A stretch of 64,000 bases of DNA from Fannyhessea vaginae DSM 15829 (GCF_000159235.2 NZ_ACGK02000001.1:496001-560000), one strand, 5' to 3'; shown: positions 1-8,255, counted from the first letter of the stretch. The notes: a model not told the origin generated them from the sequence alone. A program made the numbers and translations.

Positions 1-496
1 CGTAACAGGTGACATAACAGTTTATGCTCTTTATACGCCTGCGCCAGCGGTGCTCAATGCTGTTCCTTCTCTTATCGTGCAGGATAAAGCCATTACCGAG
101 GGAGATTCTCTTGATCTAAGGTCACTTATCGTATCTGCAACTGATCCAGAAGATGGCGATCTTAAAGACAAAGTGGTCATTGCCGATCAAGGTGGATTTA
201 CCAACACTAAGCCTGGTAGTTATAAGATTGTATTTCAGATAACTGATAAAGGTAAAGCATGCGTTTCGAAAACAGCTACCGTAACAGTTAATAAAAAACC
301 AGCACCAGTACCTGTACCTCCTACGCCTCAGACAAATTCTCAACCTGAGCCGCAGCATATGGGTAAACATACACCTCAACATTTTCTTCCCAAAACAGGC
401 GATGTAAGCTCTTTGGGTATGTTAGCTACCCTATTGGGTGCCTCTTGTGCAATTGTTGGCACATTAGGCAAAAAGTCGTTTCAAAAGCGTAAATAA
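1..496 (+). CDS. LPxTG-anchored surface protein, C-terminal fragment
   Basis: The reading frame is open from base 2, so the gene begins before the window; only the last 164 residues are visible. The fragment starts with the end of an InlB/Flg_new-type beta repeat (ending DITVYALYT). An Ig-like module of about 80 residues follows (TDPEDGDL, then a GSYKIVFQITDKG strand pattern), and then a Pro-rich wall-spanning stretch. The C-terminus is a classic sortase signal: LPKTG, a hydrophobic segment of about 20 residues and the basic tail KKSFQKRK. This places the protein on the outer surface, linked to peptidoglycan by sortase. Its ligand cannot be told from the fragment. A strong terminator lies 17 bp after the stop. 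Confidence 0.85.
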   Translation, partial: VTGDITVYALYTPAPAVLNAVPSLIVQDKAITEGDSLDLRSLIVSATDPEDGDLKDKVVIADQGGFTNTKPGSYKIVFQITDKGKACVSKTATVTVNKKPAPVPVPPTPQTNSQPEPQHMGKHTPQHFLPKTGDVSSLGMLATLLGASCAIVGTLGKKSFQKRK

Positions 497-513
497 TTTT
501 GCGTGCATGAGGA

Positions 514-545
514 AAGCGGCTCTGACTCTAAAGCCAGAGCCGCTT
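514..545 (+). terminator. Rho-independent terminator of the LPxTG gene
   Basis: An 11-bp perfect stem (AAGCGGCTCTG / CAGAGCCGCTT) with a 10-nt loop is followed by a T-rich stretch. A nearly identical copy lies at 5145-5176, downstream of the PTS module (see findings). Confidence 0.85.
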
Positions 546-606
546 GCTTTTATTGTTAAGTATGATTTCTTGAGCGGTTAATGAATCTAAAACTCATGAT
601 AAAAAT

Positions 607-632
607 CAGGTGACGCATAAATGCATCACCTG
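607..632 (-). terminator. Probable terminator of the gntR gene
   Basis: The arms CAGGTGA / TCACCTG surround a 12-nt loop. Read on the minus strand the hairpin is followed by ATTTTTAT, so it can end transcription of the minus-strand regulator that stops at 844. Between here and 844 I see only AT-rich sequence and one 27-codon minus-strand reading frame that I do not call. Confidence 0.55.
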
Positions 633-843
633 TAAAACTTTGTTTCAATTCGTACATCCGTTGTGCTTTTATTGCTGTATTTTTTAATCACTGTCTTACA
701 AAAGTTATACATTTGATTAATACTGAGGTTGTTTTAAAAGTAAGTACTTTCAATCATTCTTTCATCAAAAAGACTGTCAAATTCTATAAGCTCTTTTGTT
801 TCGAGAATTGGTAACACCTCCCTATGTTGAGCGTGATATATCA

Positions 844-1569
844 TTATCGCAGTTTAATACAATCATTCTTTGTTGTGTATGTAAATTTACTTCCCAGATA
901 ATAAGTTTCATTATATTCAAAGGGAACTTCATTTTGAGTAAAACTGGTATGGGAAACCTTTAAAAGTGCCTCATTGCTAATCTCTAGAAGTTTTGCCTGC
1001 TCTTTTGTGGGAATTGTTGCCGCTACTTCATAGTTTGTACACTGGGGTTTAATATCGTACTTTTTTTCTAGAAATGCATAAAACGATCTATTTAGTTCAT
1101 CTAGAGCTACAGAGGGAACCACATTAGTTGCAATATAGGTATGACTAATTGCCACGCGCGTATCATCTGCCGTCCGCAATCTTTCAAAATATATAATCTC
1201 ATTATCCATAGGGATACATAATTTTGAAGCAATAGCAGGAAAGGATTGCGGGTCAAGTAATCTATATTGCAATAACAAAGAACCCGGTTTCTCACCTTTG
1301 AGGTTTACATCACTCGAAAAGCTTACAGAAGATCCAAATTGTTTATGAATAGTACTCTCTTTTACAAACGTACCGCTTCCTTGAACTTTATATATAAGAT
1401 CTTTGTTTTCCATCTGGGATAAGGCTTTATTTACAGTCATTCTACTGACGCAATAATCAAGTGCTAGTTGAGCTTCGGTTGGTAGCTTGTCATTAACACG
1501 ATATTTTCCAATAGCAATTTGGTGTGCCAGATCATTTATGATTTGTTGATACCGCGCAATCTTTGCCAT
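844..1569 (-). CDS. GntR family (HutC/UTRA subfamily) transcriptional regulator
   Basis: A 241-residue repressor-type protein. The N-terminal winged helix (residues about 1-70) shows the GntR pattern LPTEAQLALDYCVSRMTVNKAL followed by GSGTFV. The rest is a UTRA ligand domain, which in this subfamily binds phosphorylated sugars or related metabolites. A good Shine-Dalgarno (AAGGAGG on the minus strand) stands just upstream of the ATG at 1569. The gene is divergent from the SIS/PTS operon starting at 1733, with 163 bp between them. That gap holds palindromes of the type bound by this family, so it very likely controls both the operon and itself. The effector is unknown; a sugar phosphate made by the neighbouring PTS is the obvious candidate. 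Confidence 0.9.
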   Translation of the reverse strand: MAKIARYQQIINDLAHQIAIGKYRVNDKLPTEAQLALDYCVSRMTVNKALSQMENKDLIYKVQGSGTFVKESTIHKQFGSSVSFSSDVNLKGEKPGSLLLQYRLLDPQSFPAIASKLCIPMDNEIIYFERLRTADDTRVAISHTYIATNVVPSVALDELNRSFYAFLEKKYDIKPQCTNYEVAATIPTKEQAKLLEISNEALLKVSHTSFTQNEVPFEYNETYYLGSKFTYTTKNDCIKLR

Positions 1570-1582
1570 AGTGCCTCCTTAG

Positions 1583-1603
1583 ATTGGTTTTATTGTAACC
1601 AAT
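1583..1603. promoter_or_regulatory. Inverted repeat upstream of gntR, candidate autoregulatory operator
   Basis: The arms ATTGGTT / AACCAAT are separated by 7 nt, 14 bp upstream of the gntR start codon. TTGGT...ACCAA dyads are usual for HutC-type repressors, so this is a plausible autoregulation site; the function is inferred. Confidence 0.5.
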
Positions 1604-1676
1604 TCATAAGAAAAAGTACATTTAAGTATACAAATCTACCGTATGCAAAATAGATTTCATCAATTAAAAATAATAC

Positions 1677-1688
1677 TTGTATATACAA
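1677..1688. promoter_or_regulatory. Perfect palindrome TTGTATATACAA, candidate HutC-type operator
   Basis: The 12-bp palindrome lies 45 bp before the SIS-gene start. As I recall it, the same sequence is the tre operator recognised by B. subtilis TreR, a regulator of the same subfamily. Two weaker copies (9/12 and 8/12 matches) are at 1622-1633 and 1708-1719, so the divergent promoter region may carry three sites. Confidence 0.55.
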
Positions 1689-1732
1689 AAAAGGTATGCT
1701 AGTTTATAGATACATACAAATTAGGAGGTTTT

Positions 1733-2773
1733 ATGAAACTGGTTGATTGTATAGATAGAATACCTACATGTCTCTCATCAATACTTTCTGTCTATGAGAA
1801 TCCCGAAACTTTATGTGAGGAACTTTTTGAACAGTGCTATAAAAAAATGCATATAATCGGCTCTGGTACCTCATATAATGCAGGTTTAGTTGCACAGTAT
1901 TTTCTTACCGAACAAGCCTGTATCCCATGTGATGTTTTCTTACCCAATGAGTTTAAGCATAATTTTAATTATTATAATTTTTCAGCTGATGATCTTTTTA
2001 TTTTCGTTTCGCAAGGGGGTTCAACTAAATTAGTATATGAAAATCTTCTTCTTGCCAAACAAAAGGGCTATACAACACTTGCGCTTACCGAGAACATGGA
2101 TGGGCCAATTGCCACATCAGCTGATTATTGTATAGATATGTATACGGGACATGAAGAATTTATCTATCGAACTATTGGCTATAGCTGTACATCGTTGATT
2201 TTATGTATGCTTGGATTAAATTTAAGTTACTCCGATAAAGCGCATATACAGCCCTATTTTGCAGATGCCCATGCTGTCATTTCTAATTTGGATAGAATTA
2301 AACGTCTTGCGTCTGATTGGTTTGAGCTTAATGGTGCACGTTTTCTAGCAAACAGCAAATTTGTCGTAATCGGTGATGGAATTTTATATCCGCTGTCCAA
2401 GGAGATAAATCTAAAATTTTTGGAGATGATTCCTAAAGTCTCATCATCATATGAGCTTGAAGAAGTTATTCATGGGCCGCAAAATTCTTTTGATAATGAT
2501 ACGTGCTTTTTCATCTTATCAAGTGGTCAAGATACAGATAAAGTGGGAAAAATCTCTAAATTCATAGCAACTGAGATTAGCAATAACGTTGTTATTATTG
2601 GTCCATCAACAACACCTTCTGTTGAGCTTAATTGTTGTGATAAGTTTTTTTACTTTCTTGAGGTAGCCTGTTTTGCTCAATATATAGCTTATTGGTTCGC
2701 TGAACTTAACAAAAGGGATTTAACGCAACCTATTTATTCCAATATAAATTCTTATATTTCAAAAACACTTTAA
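1733..2773 (+). CDS. SIS-domain sugar-phosphate deglycase/isomerase (GlmS/FrlB-like)
   Basis: A 346-residue cytosolic enzyme with two SIS domains and no glutaminase domain. The first SIS domain shows GSGTSYNA at 43-50 and SQGGSTK at 93-99, the phosphosugar-binding loops of the GlmS/FrlB group. EEVIHGPQNS near residue 240 matches the second-domain motif that carries the catalytic glutamate and histidine. Enzymes of this size coupled to a PTS usually split or isomerise an imported aminated sugar phosphate, for example fructosamine- or glucoselysine-6-phosphate deglycases. The start has a strong RBS (TAGGAGG). It is the first gene of the operon with the mannose-class PTS genes behind it, so it presumably acts on the phosphorylated transport product. 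The exact substrate cannot be read from the sequence. Confidence 0.8.
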   Translation: MKLVDCIDRIPTCLSSILSVYENPETLCEELFEQCYKKMHIIGSGTSYNAGLVAQYFLTEQACIPCDVFLPNEFKHNFNYYNFSADDLFIFVSQGGSTKLVYENLLLAKQKGYTTLALTENMDGPIATSADYCIDMYTGHEEFIYRTIGYSCTSLILCMLGLNLSYSDKAHIQPYFADAHAVISNLDRIKRLASDWFELNGARFLANSKFVVIGDGILYPLSKEINLKFLEMIPKVSSSYELEEVIHGPQNSFDNDTCFFILSSGQDTDKVGKISKFIATEISNNVVIIGPSTTPSVELNCCDKFFYFLEVACFAQYIAYWFAELNKRDLTQPIYSNINSYISKTL

Positions 2774-2831
2774 GAAAGGGGTGCGTATGGAGTATTAGGT
2801 AAAGAAACATTAATGAAAACGGAGGTTATAT

Positions 2832-3311
2832 ATGATACAAATGGTAAGAATAGATGATCGTCTGGTACACGGGCAAGTTGCATATAGTTGGAAAGCATTT
2901 CTTAAATATCAAGCTATTGTTATTGCAGATGATGATGTGTGCAACGATACATTTCGAAAACCAGTAATTAAAATGGCTGCGCCTCAAGGCGTCAAAGTTG
3001 CTATTAAGTCAATTACTGATGCAGCTCTTCTTTTGCAGAATCCTAAACTGGCAGATATAAAGGTATTTGTTGTGGTGCCATCTGCAAAGTCAGCTTATGA
3101 GTTGTATAAGCTGTTGGAAACAAAGCCGGTATTAAACTTGGGTGGTTCTATGCATACAGAGGGGGCAAAAGAATTTAGCAAAGCTGTGTATTTAACACCT
3201 GAAGAAGTTGACTTTTTAGATCTTTTATACAAAGAGAATGTAGATATAGATGTACGTCAAACTCCTGCAGAACAGCCACAAGATTATAAGACGCTCAGGT
3301 CAAAGTTTTAA
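2832..3311 (+). CDS. PTS mannose/fructose/sorbose family EIIB component
   Basis: A 159-residue cytoplasmic phosphocarrier. The N-terminus IDDRLVHGQVAYSW is the signature of mannose-class IIB proteins, with the phosphorylated histidine at position 13. It takes phosphate from a IIA domain and passes it to the sugar carried by IIC/IID. Length and the C-terminal VDIDVRQTPAEQ pattern are typical. It has its own RBS (GGAGG) and lies between the SIS gene and IIC. No IIA domain is fused to it and none is encoded in the operon. Confidence 0.92.
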   Translation: MIQMVRIDDRLVHGQVAYSWKAFLKYQAIVIADDDVCNDTFRKPVIKMAAPQGVKVAIKSITDAALLLQNPKLADIKVFVVVPSAKSAYELYKLLETKPVLNLGGSMHTEGAKEFSKAVYLTPEEVDFLDLLYKENVDIDVRQTPAEQPQDYKTLRSKF

Positions 3312-3322
3312 TAGGGGGAAAT

Positions 3323-4111
3323 ATGATAAATGCATTGATTGTTGGTAGCATATTATTTCTACTATGGTTTTTTGAAAAAGCCCTTGGAACTCCAATGGTT
3401 ATCAGACCTCTTGTTGTTTCGTTTTGTATAGGACTTGGTCTAGGTGACCCTCTTAATGGAGTTTTAATTGGCGCAACGCTTGAATTAGTGTTTATGGGTG
3501 CTATTCAAATTGGTGGTTCAGTACCGCCTGATGTGCTTGTGGGCGCTGGTTTGGGAACTGCATTTGCTCTCATTACAGGTAGCGGACCTGAGATTGCTTT
3601 AACTCTTGCGCTGCCTATTGCGATTTTAGCTCAATCAATCAAAGTTGTTTTATTTATTGTACGAAGCCAATTTATGAATCTAGCTGTTATATTTGCCAAA
3701 AATGACGATATCGTCAAAATGAAGCTCTTGAATTGGTTAGGTTTAATTTTACAAAGCGCAATGTATTTTGCAGTAGGCTTTATAGCAATTGTATTTGGTT
3801 CTGAAGCAGTTCAGGTATTTGTTGCAGCAATACCTCCTTTGGTCATGACTTCTCTTGAGCTTTGTGGAAAAATCTTACCAGCCGTTGGATTTGCATTATT
3901 GCTTCAGCCTATGATGGATAAGAAAAATGTCATTTATTTCATCTTGGGATTTATTGCAGTGACGTATCTTAAGCTGCCGATTATGGCAATTACCTTATTT
4001 GCAGTTGGCATTGCTTATATCGTTGTTTTTGAAAAAAGCTCCGAAACACATGCTGTAGAACAAAAGGAAATTGCAAGTGATGATTCTTGGGGAGGTTTGT
4101 TCGATGAATAA
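3323..4111 (+). CDS. PTS mannose/sorbose family EIIC permease
   Basis: A 262-residue integral membrane protein of the EII-Sor family, almost wholly hydrophobic. The early stretch GVLIGATLELVFMGAIQIGG is the conserved mannose-class IIC motif. With IID it forms the sugar channel in the membrane. It starts 11 bp after IIB with the RBS AGGGGGAAAT. Its last codons overlap the start of IID by 8 bases, suggesting translational coupling. Sugar specificity cannot be predicted. Confidence 0.92.
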   Translation: MINALIVGSILFLLWFFEKALGTPMVIRPLVVSFCIGLGLGDPLNGVLIGATLELVFMGAIQIGGSVPPDVLVGAGLGTAFALITGSGPEIALTLALPIAILAQSIKVVLFIVRSQFMNLAVIFAKNDDIVKMKLLNWLGLILQSAMYFAVGFIAIVFGSEAVQVFVAAIPPLVMTSLELCGKILPAVGFALLLQPMMDKKNVIYFILGFIAVTYLKLPIMAITLFAVGIAYIVVFEKSSETHAVEQKEIASDDSWGGLFDE

Positions 4112-4907
4112 ACAAGAAGAAAATAAACTCTTTAAAGAAATGTTTTTTAGCTCCTTTATACTTGAGAATTGTTACAATTACGAACGCCAGCAAGCATTGG
4201 GTTATGCTGTTGCTATGTGGCCTGCTATTAAGCGATTTTATAAAACTAAAGAAGCTCAGGCACAGGCATTAGTGCGTCACATGGAAATTTTCAACACAAC
4301 GCCACACCTGGTTTCTTTTATCATGGGTGTTACTGCAGCTATTGAAAAGAAAGCGAGTGAAACAAAGAACTTTGATTACTCCATTATAAACAACGTTAAG
4401 GTTGGCCTGATGGGTCCTCTTGCAGGTATAGGAGATTCGTTTTTCTGGGGTACGATCAGGGTTATTGCAACAGGTATTGCGTTGTCTATGGCACAACAAG
4501 GTAATATTTTGGCGCCGATAGTATTTCTTGTTTTGTTTAATGTGCCTCATCTTATTATTCGTTATTTTGGTACTGCTTGGGGGTATAAGTTTGGTGTTTC
4601 GATGATATCTAATGCCGGTGATATGAATATCATGCAAAAGATATCAAAAGCAGCAAATATTGTTGGTTTGGCGGTAGTTGGTGCCATGACTGCTTCAATG
4701 GTTGATTTAAAGACAGCTTTTAGCTTTACTATTAGCGAGCAAGCTTTTGAGATCCAAAAATATCTTGATCAAATCTTTCCTGGCATTTTGGCACTTGGTT
4801 ATACGATGCTTATGTTTTATTTCTTGCAAAAGAAGAAAAGCGCCACGTTTTTGCTCCTCTTTACTATTGTATTTGCGTTTGTAGGTACGTTTATAAAGGC
4901 GTTTTAA
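4104..4907 (+). CDS. PTS mannose/sorbose family EIID component
   Basis: A 267-residue membrane component. The start ATG at 4104 is preferred over a GTG at 4071 because GGGGAGG stands 9 bp before it and the product then begins like other IID proteins. Conserved features are NYERQQALGYAVAMWPAIKRFY, the histidine motif RHMEIFNTTPH, and KVGLMGPLAGIGDSFFWGT before the C-terminal membrane helices. It works with IIC as the membrane channel. It is the last gene of the module; about 240 bp downstream is the terminator shared with the LPxTG gene. Confidence 0.92.
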   Translation: MNKQEENKLFKEMFFSSFILENCYNYERQQALGYAVAMWPAIKRFYKTKEAQAQALVRHMEIFNTTPHLVSFIMGVTAAIEKKASETKNFDYSIINNVKVGLMGPLAGIGDSFFWGTIRVIATGIALSMAQQGNILAPIVFLVLFNVPHLIIRYFGTAWGYKFGVSMISNAGDMNIMQKISKAANIVGLAVVGAMTASMVDLKTAFSFTISEQAFEIQKYLDQIFPGILALGYTMLMFYFLQKKKSATFLLLFTIVFAFVGTFIKAF

Positions 4908-5144
4908 CCGTTAACATAATATGCGTGTTAGCTCTCGGCTATTGCCTCAATTGTTTGCTATGTATATATGCGTTCATAGGTGTTGTTTGTGACAACGTGG
5001 GTTATATGGTTCGTGTTGCATGTGACTAAGTGTATAGAGTGGACGACCACTTCAGACTTTGTCCTAACTTCTTTCGCCCACTCGTTCGTATAGTATATCT
5101 TTTTGTAACTTGTTTGCATCTTAGTAATACTGCATTGATGAGGA

Positions 5145-5176
5145 AAGCGGCTCTGACGCTAAAGCCAGAGCCGCTT
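5145..5176 (+). terminator. Rho-independent terminator, near copy of the one at 514-545
   Basis: The same 11-bp stem AAGCGGCTCTG / CAGAGCCGCTT is followed by a T-rich run. Including flanks, about 40 bp match the first copy with one mismatch. It lies 238 bp after the PTS IID stop. The rest of 4908-5298 shows no credible gene; the small frames there lack RBS and known motifs. Confidence 0.8.
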
Positions 5177-5298
5177 GTCTTTGTTTTCAAACATCCACCA
5201 ACACATTTAACCTCAAAGAATTTGTGTACAGCTGCAAATATGTGATAGCCTAAAACCATAGCATAATTGCCTACATTACCATAAAAGCGGAGGTTTAC

Positions 5299-6432
5299 AT
5301 GGATACTATGGATTCAACAGTTGCCGATGTGTGTAGCACGCGCGTTACGCGCTTTCGCGCGCTTATGAACGAGCGCGGCTACGATGGTGTTATTCTTAGG
5401 AATAACCCCGACTTACGTTGGCTTTTGGGTACCGAGCGCACATTTGATTTTGAAATAGCCCACACAGCTTTCATTACGCAAAACGGGCTTTGGCTTCACA
5501 CCGATTCAAGATACTACAACACGTTCATTACTAAACTTGGTCCCAATACTTCTTGGGTTATTGATATGGATGACATTAACCCTGCTGATTGGGCTGCTCA
5601 GCATGCCTATCAAACGCGCTCGCACATCGTTGCACTTGAAGACACGTGTGACATTGCATTTTTGGACAGCTTTGTAGCCTTTGCTCATGCACATTCAATT
5701 TCTGTTGATATACCTCGTATGCATGGTGATATTGCCGATTTGCGTATGGTAAAAGATCAGGCCGAAGTTGACGCCATGAAACACGCTCAAAGCATTACCG
5801 ATGCTGGCTTTACGCACATGCTCAATTTTATGAAGGTTGGTATGAGCGAGCTTGAGCTTAGGGTTGAGCTTGATAATTACATGTTAAGCCACGGCGCGGA
5901 TGCACTTGCGTTTGATACTATCACCATATCAGGTCCTAATGGCGCAAATCCTCATGGTCAACCAAGCGAGCGTAAGCTCCAACAAGGCGACATGGTAGTT
6001 ATGGATTTTGGTGCCGCATGGCATGATTATCATACCGATATGACGCGTACGGTTTGCATGGGTGCACCAAGCGAAGAGCAACAACTTGTCTACGATACGG
6101 TTCGTCGAGCACAAAAGACGGTTGAGGACAGCATTATGCCTGGTGACTTGGGTAGCGATATGCACAACCGCGCGTTAGCGATTATTGCCGAACAAGGTTA
6201 TGGCGACTACTTTAAGCACGGCCTTGGTCACGGCGTTGGTTTGGAAATTCACGAGCGCCCCTATTTGCGTCCACAATACACCAAGCCGCTTCCTGAAAAC
6301 TCGGTGGTAACTGTTGAACCAGGTATTTATCTTCCAGGTAAGTTTGGAGTGCGTATTGAGGACTTTGGTTTGGTAACTGCTCACGGATTTGAGCTCTTTA
6401 CAGGCTCAACGCACGAGCTTATGTGCTTATAA
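5299..6432 (+). CDS. M24 family metallopeptidase (Xaa-Pro aminopeptidase/dipeptidase type)
   Basis: A 377-residue cytosolic peptidase that would remove residues next to proline. The N-terminal creatinase-like domain covers about 1-135. The pita-bread catalytic domain shows all five metal ligands: D236 and D247 (MDFGAAWHDYHTD), H311 (HGLGHGVG), E340 (VEPGIYLPG) and E354 (GVRIEDFG). The length is that of the short PepQ/PepP group. The start is supported by GCGGAGG 6 bp upstream. It is a single-gene unit between two terminators. Aminopeptidase P versus prolidase cannot be separated from sequence alone. Confidence 0.9.
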   Translation: MDTMDSTVADVCSTRVTRFRALMNERGYDGVILRNNPDLRWLLGTERTFDFEIAHTAFITQNGLWLHTDSRYYNTFITKLGPNTSWVIDMDDINPADWAAQHAYQTRSHIVALEDTCDIAFLDSFVAFAHAHSISVDIPRMHGDIADLRMVKDQAEVDAMKHAQSITDAGFTHMLNFMKVGMSELELRVELDNYMLSHGADALAFDTITISGPNGANPHGQPSERKLQQGDMVVMDFGAAWHDYHTDMTRTVCMGAPSEEQQLVYDTVRRAQKTVEDSIMPGDLGSDMHNRALAIIAEQGYGDYFKHGLGHGVGLEIHERPYLRPQYTKPLPENSVVTVEPGIYLPGKFGVRIEDFGLVTAHGFELFTGSTHELMCL

Positions 6433-6518
6433 ATTTATGCGCTTGTAAGTGCTTGTTGCTTGTTCAAAAGGCTATTCAAGCATTTACACAAACATGGGAT
6501 TGCTAAATCGTTACATAC

Positions 6519-6555
6519 ATGTGGCGTATATCGTAAGGTATGCGCCACATTTTTA
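6519..6555 (+). terminator. Rho-independent terminator after the M24 peptidase gene
   Basis: A 12-bp stem (ATGTGGCGTATA / TATGCGCCACAT, one G-T pair) with an 8-nt loop is followed by TTTTTA. It lies between convergent genes, so it may also limit read-through from the minus-strand activase. Confidence 0.75.
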
Positions 6556-6592
6556 ACGTTTTAACTAGAGTTTTTGCGTAGCCAGCCACCTG

Positions 6593-7366
6593 CTATAAAT
6601 AGCAATTAATACCTTGCTTACATAAAACATCGCGATAATCGTATAAGTCTTCAGGGTGAAGCGGTTTGTACTTACCCATTTGATATACACGTTTGAGCAG
6701 TTTATATTTATTTTCACCAAATTGATGAAAGGGAAGAAGCTGCACTTTATTAACGTGCATTTTCTTAAAGAGTTGCCCAAATTGCGCTGCGTCCTCCAGC
6801 GAATTGTTAAAATCGGGAATAACGGGAATACGCAACACAATATGAGTATTATGCGTAAAAGCATAGCTAATATTTTTTATGATGAGCTCATTATCCACAG
6901 CGGTTATGCTGCGATGTTTTTGAGGATCATAATGTTTAAGATCGGTGTAAATGAAGTCTACATAGTTTAAGATCTCAACGAACTTTTGATGATCTACATA
7001 AGCTGTTGTTTCAAGCGCCGTATGAATGTGTTCTTGCTTTGCACGCTTCAAAATTGCCCGCGCAAAACCAAATTGTGCAAGCGGCTCTCCACCCGAAAGT
7101 GTAAGACCACCGCCCGATTCTTCATAAAAATCTATGTCTTTGACAACGTCTTCTATAATTTCGTCCACGCTTTTTTCTTCACCAACGCACGAAGGCTTTT
7201 TAGTTTCGGGATCAAGCATGGGTTCTGGCTTAAACCTTTGTGATTCTGGATTTGAACACCACGGACAGCGCAGGGGGCAGCCTTTGAGAAAAACGGTCGT
7301 GCGAATGCCAGGCCCGTCATGAATTGAAAAATGTTGTATATTAAAAATATAGCCTTTTTCTTGCAT
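6593..7366 (-). CDS. Glycyl-radical enzyme activase (PflA/YbiY type, radical SAM)
   Basis: A 257-residue radical SAM protein. The cluster motif is C30-x3-C34-x2-C37 (KGCPLRCPWCSNPE), preceded by the activase signature SIHDGPGIRTTVF. GGGLTLSGGEPLAQ follows near residue 90. It reductively cleaves S-adenosylmethionine and places the glycyl radical on its partner, which is surely the enzyme at 11850-14306. It lacks the extra ferredoxin-like Cys-rich insert of longer activases such as YbiY, so it is of the compact form. I chose the internal ATG at 7366; the frame stays open to a GTG at 7399, but that adds non-conserved residues. It is divergent from the deoR-type gene, separated by an AT-rich regulatory region. 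Confidence 0.88.
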   Translation of the reverse strand: MQEKGYIFNIQHFSIHDGPGIRTTVFLKGCPLRCPWCSNPESQRFKPEPMLDPETKKPSCVGEEKSVDEIIEDVVKDIDFYEESGGGLTLSGGEPLAQFGFARAILKRAKQEHIHTALETTAYVDHQKFVEILNYVDFIYTDLKHYDPQKHRSITAVDNELIIKNISYAFTHNTHIVLRIPVIPDFNNSLEDAAQFGQLFKKMHVNKVQLLPFHQFGENKYKLLKRVYQMGKYKPLHPEDLYDYRDVLCKQGINCYL

Positions 7367-7408
7367 TATGCGCACACCTGCCTTCCTACGTAATACCACT
7401 CTAGCATA

Positions 7409-7416
7409 AAACGAAA
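7409..7416 (-). promoter_or_regulatory. TTTCGTTT motif in the divergent activase/DeoR promoter region
   Basis: The minus strand reads TTTCGTTT here. The motif resembles the core of DeoR-family operators such as that of E. coli AgaR. Copies also occur at 11782-11789 (on the glycyl radical enzyme promoter), 15075-15082 and 15270-15277. The AT-rich region 7400-7488 also has GAAACAAAA facing TTTTGTTTTC. Assignment to the local DeoR protein is inference. Confidence 0.35.
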
Positions 7417-7497
7417 CAAAATCAATTACGAGTGCAATTATTCTATTTCCTTTTGTTTTCCTTTTAATCTGATAAAATAACTTACGAGGTGATGAAC

Positions 7498-8244
7498 ATG
7501 GATAGATTAGACCAAATAATTAGCCTAGTTTCGCAAGAAAAAAAGATCGATGTAAATACGTTATCCGAAAAACTGAACGTGTCAAAAGTTACCATTAGAA
7601 AAGATCTTAACAAGTTAGAGCATAAAGGTCTGCTTCATCGTGAACACGGTTTTGCTGTGCTCAACAGCGGTGATGACTTAAATATTAGGCTTTCTTATAA
7701 TTACAACATTAAAAAACGTATTGCCGCCGAAGCGGTAAAACTTGTAGAAGACAACGAAACAATTATGATTGAATCGGGCTCTACCTGTGCACTGCTGGCG
7801 GAGGCTATTTGTCGGCATCGTCACAACGTGCGTATTATTACCAATTCATGTTTTATTGCAAATTACACACGAAAGTATTCATCTTGTCAGGTTATTTTGC
7901 TTGGTGGTATCTATCAGCAAAATTCTGAGGTAACGGTTGGCCCTTTGCTCAAGGAAATAATTAAGCTCTTTCATGTCAAAACGCTTTTTGCGGGGACAGA
8001 CGGCTTTGACGAAACCTTGGGCTTTATGGGCGTTGACATGATGCGCTGTGAGGTTGTTCAATACATGTGTGATTCTGCGGATCACCTGGTAGTACTTACA
8101 GATTCAAGTAAATTTAGCAAGCGAAGTTTAGTGCACCAGTTTTCGTTTAATCAAGTTTCACAGGTTATCACCGATTCAAATTTAACGGTTGAACAGCAAA
8201 AGCTTTTATCTTCGCATGGTATTTCCGTTACGTGTATTGATTGA
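7498..8244 (+). CDS. DeoR family transcriptional regulator
   Basis: A protein of 248 residues from the chosen start. An N-terminal helix-turn-helix of DeoR type (VNTLSEKLNVSKVTIRKDLNKLEHKG) with the following LLHREHGFAVL is joined to a sugar-phosphate sensor domain (GSTCALLAEAI, ITNSCFIA, LLGGIYQQNSEVTVGP, FAGTDGFDETLGF). The ATG at 7498 is taken because CGAGG stands 8 bp before it; a GTG at 7489 and an ATG at 7492 are also in frame. DeoR proteins repress sugar operons and are released by a phosphorylated intermediate. Placed beside the activase and upstream of a PTS, it most likely controls the local pathway together with the SorC-type protein that follows after 11 bp. Confidence 0.9.
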   Translation: MDRLDQIISLVSQEKKIDVNTLSEKLNVSKVTIRKDLNKLEHKGLLHREHGFAVLNSGDDLNIRLSYNYNIKKRIAAEAVKLVEDNETIMIESGSTCALLAEAICRHRHNVRIITNSCFIANYTRKYSSCQVILLGGIYQQNSEVTVGPLLKEIIKLFHVKTLFAGTDGFDETLGFMGVDMMRCEVVQYMCDSADHLVVLTDSSKFSKRSLVHQFSFNQVSQVITDSNLTVEQQKLLSSHGISVTCID

Positions 8245-8255
8245 TCGAGGCGTAC

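Noticed and set aside
734-817. 27-codon minus-strand frame starting GTG next to a GGGAGG sequence, downstream of gntR
   Set aside because: The purine-rich sequence touches the start codon, the peptide has no family resemblance, and it is shorter than I can support.
2774-2831. Tiny ATG-GAG-TAT-stop frame with an RBS between the SIS gene and EIIB
   Set aside because: Three codons only; possibly a remnant of a lost EIIA, but nothing in the sequence proves it.
5026-5259. Overlapping frames of 71-77 codons on both strands around the terminator
   Set aside because: They run through the terminator hairpin, lack RBS and have no recognisable motif.
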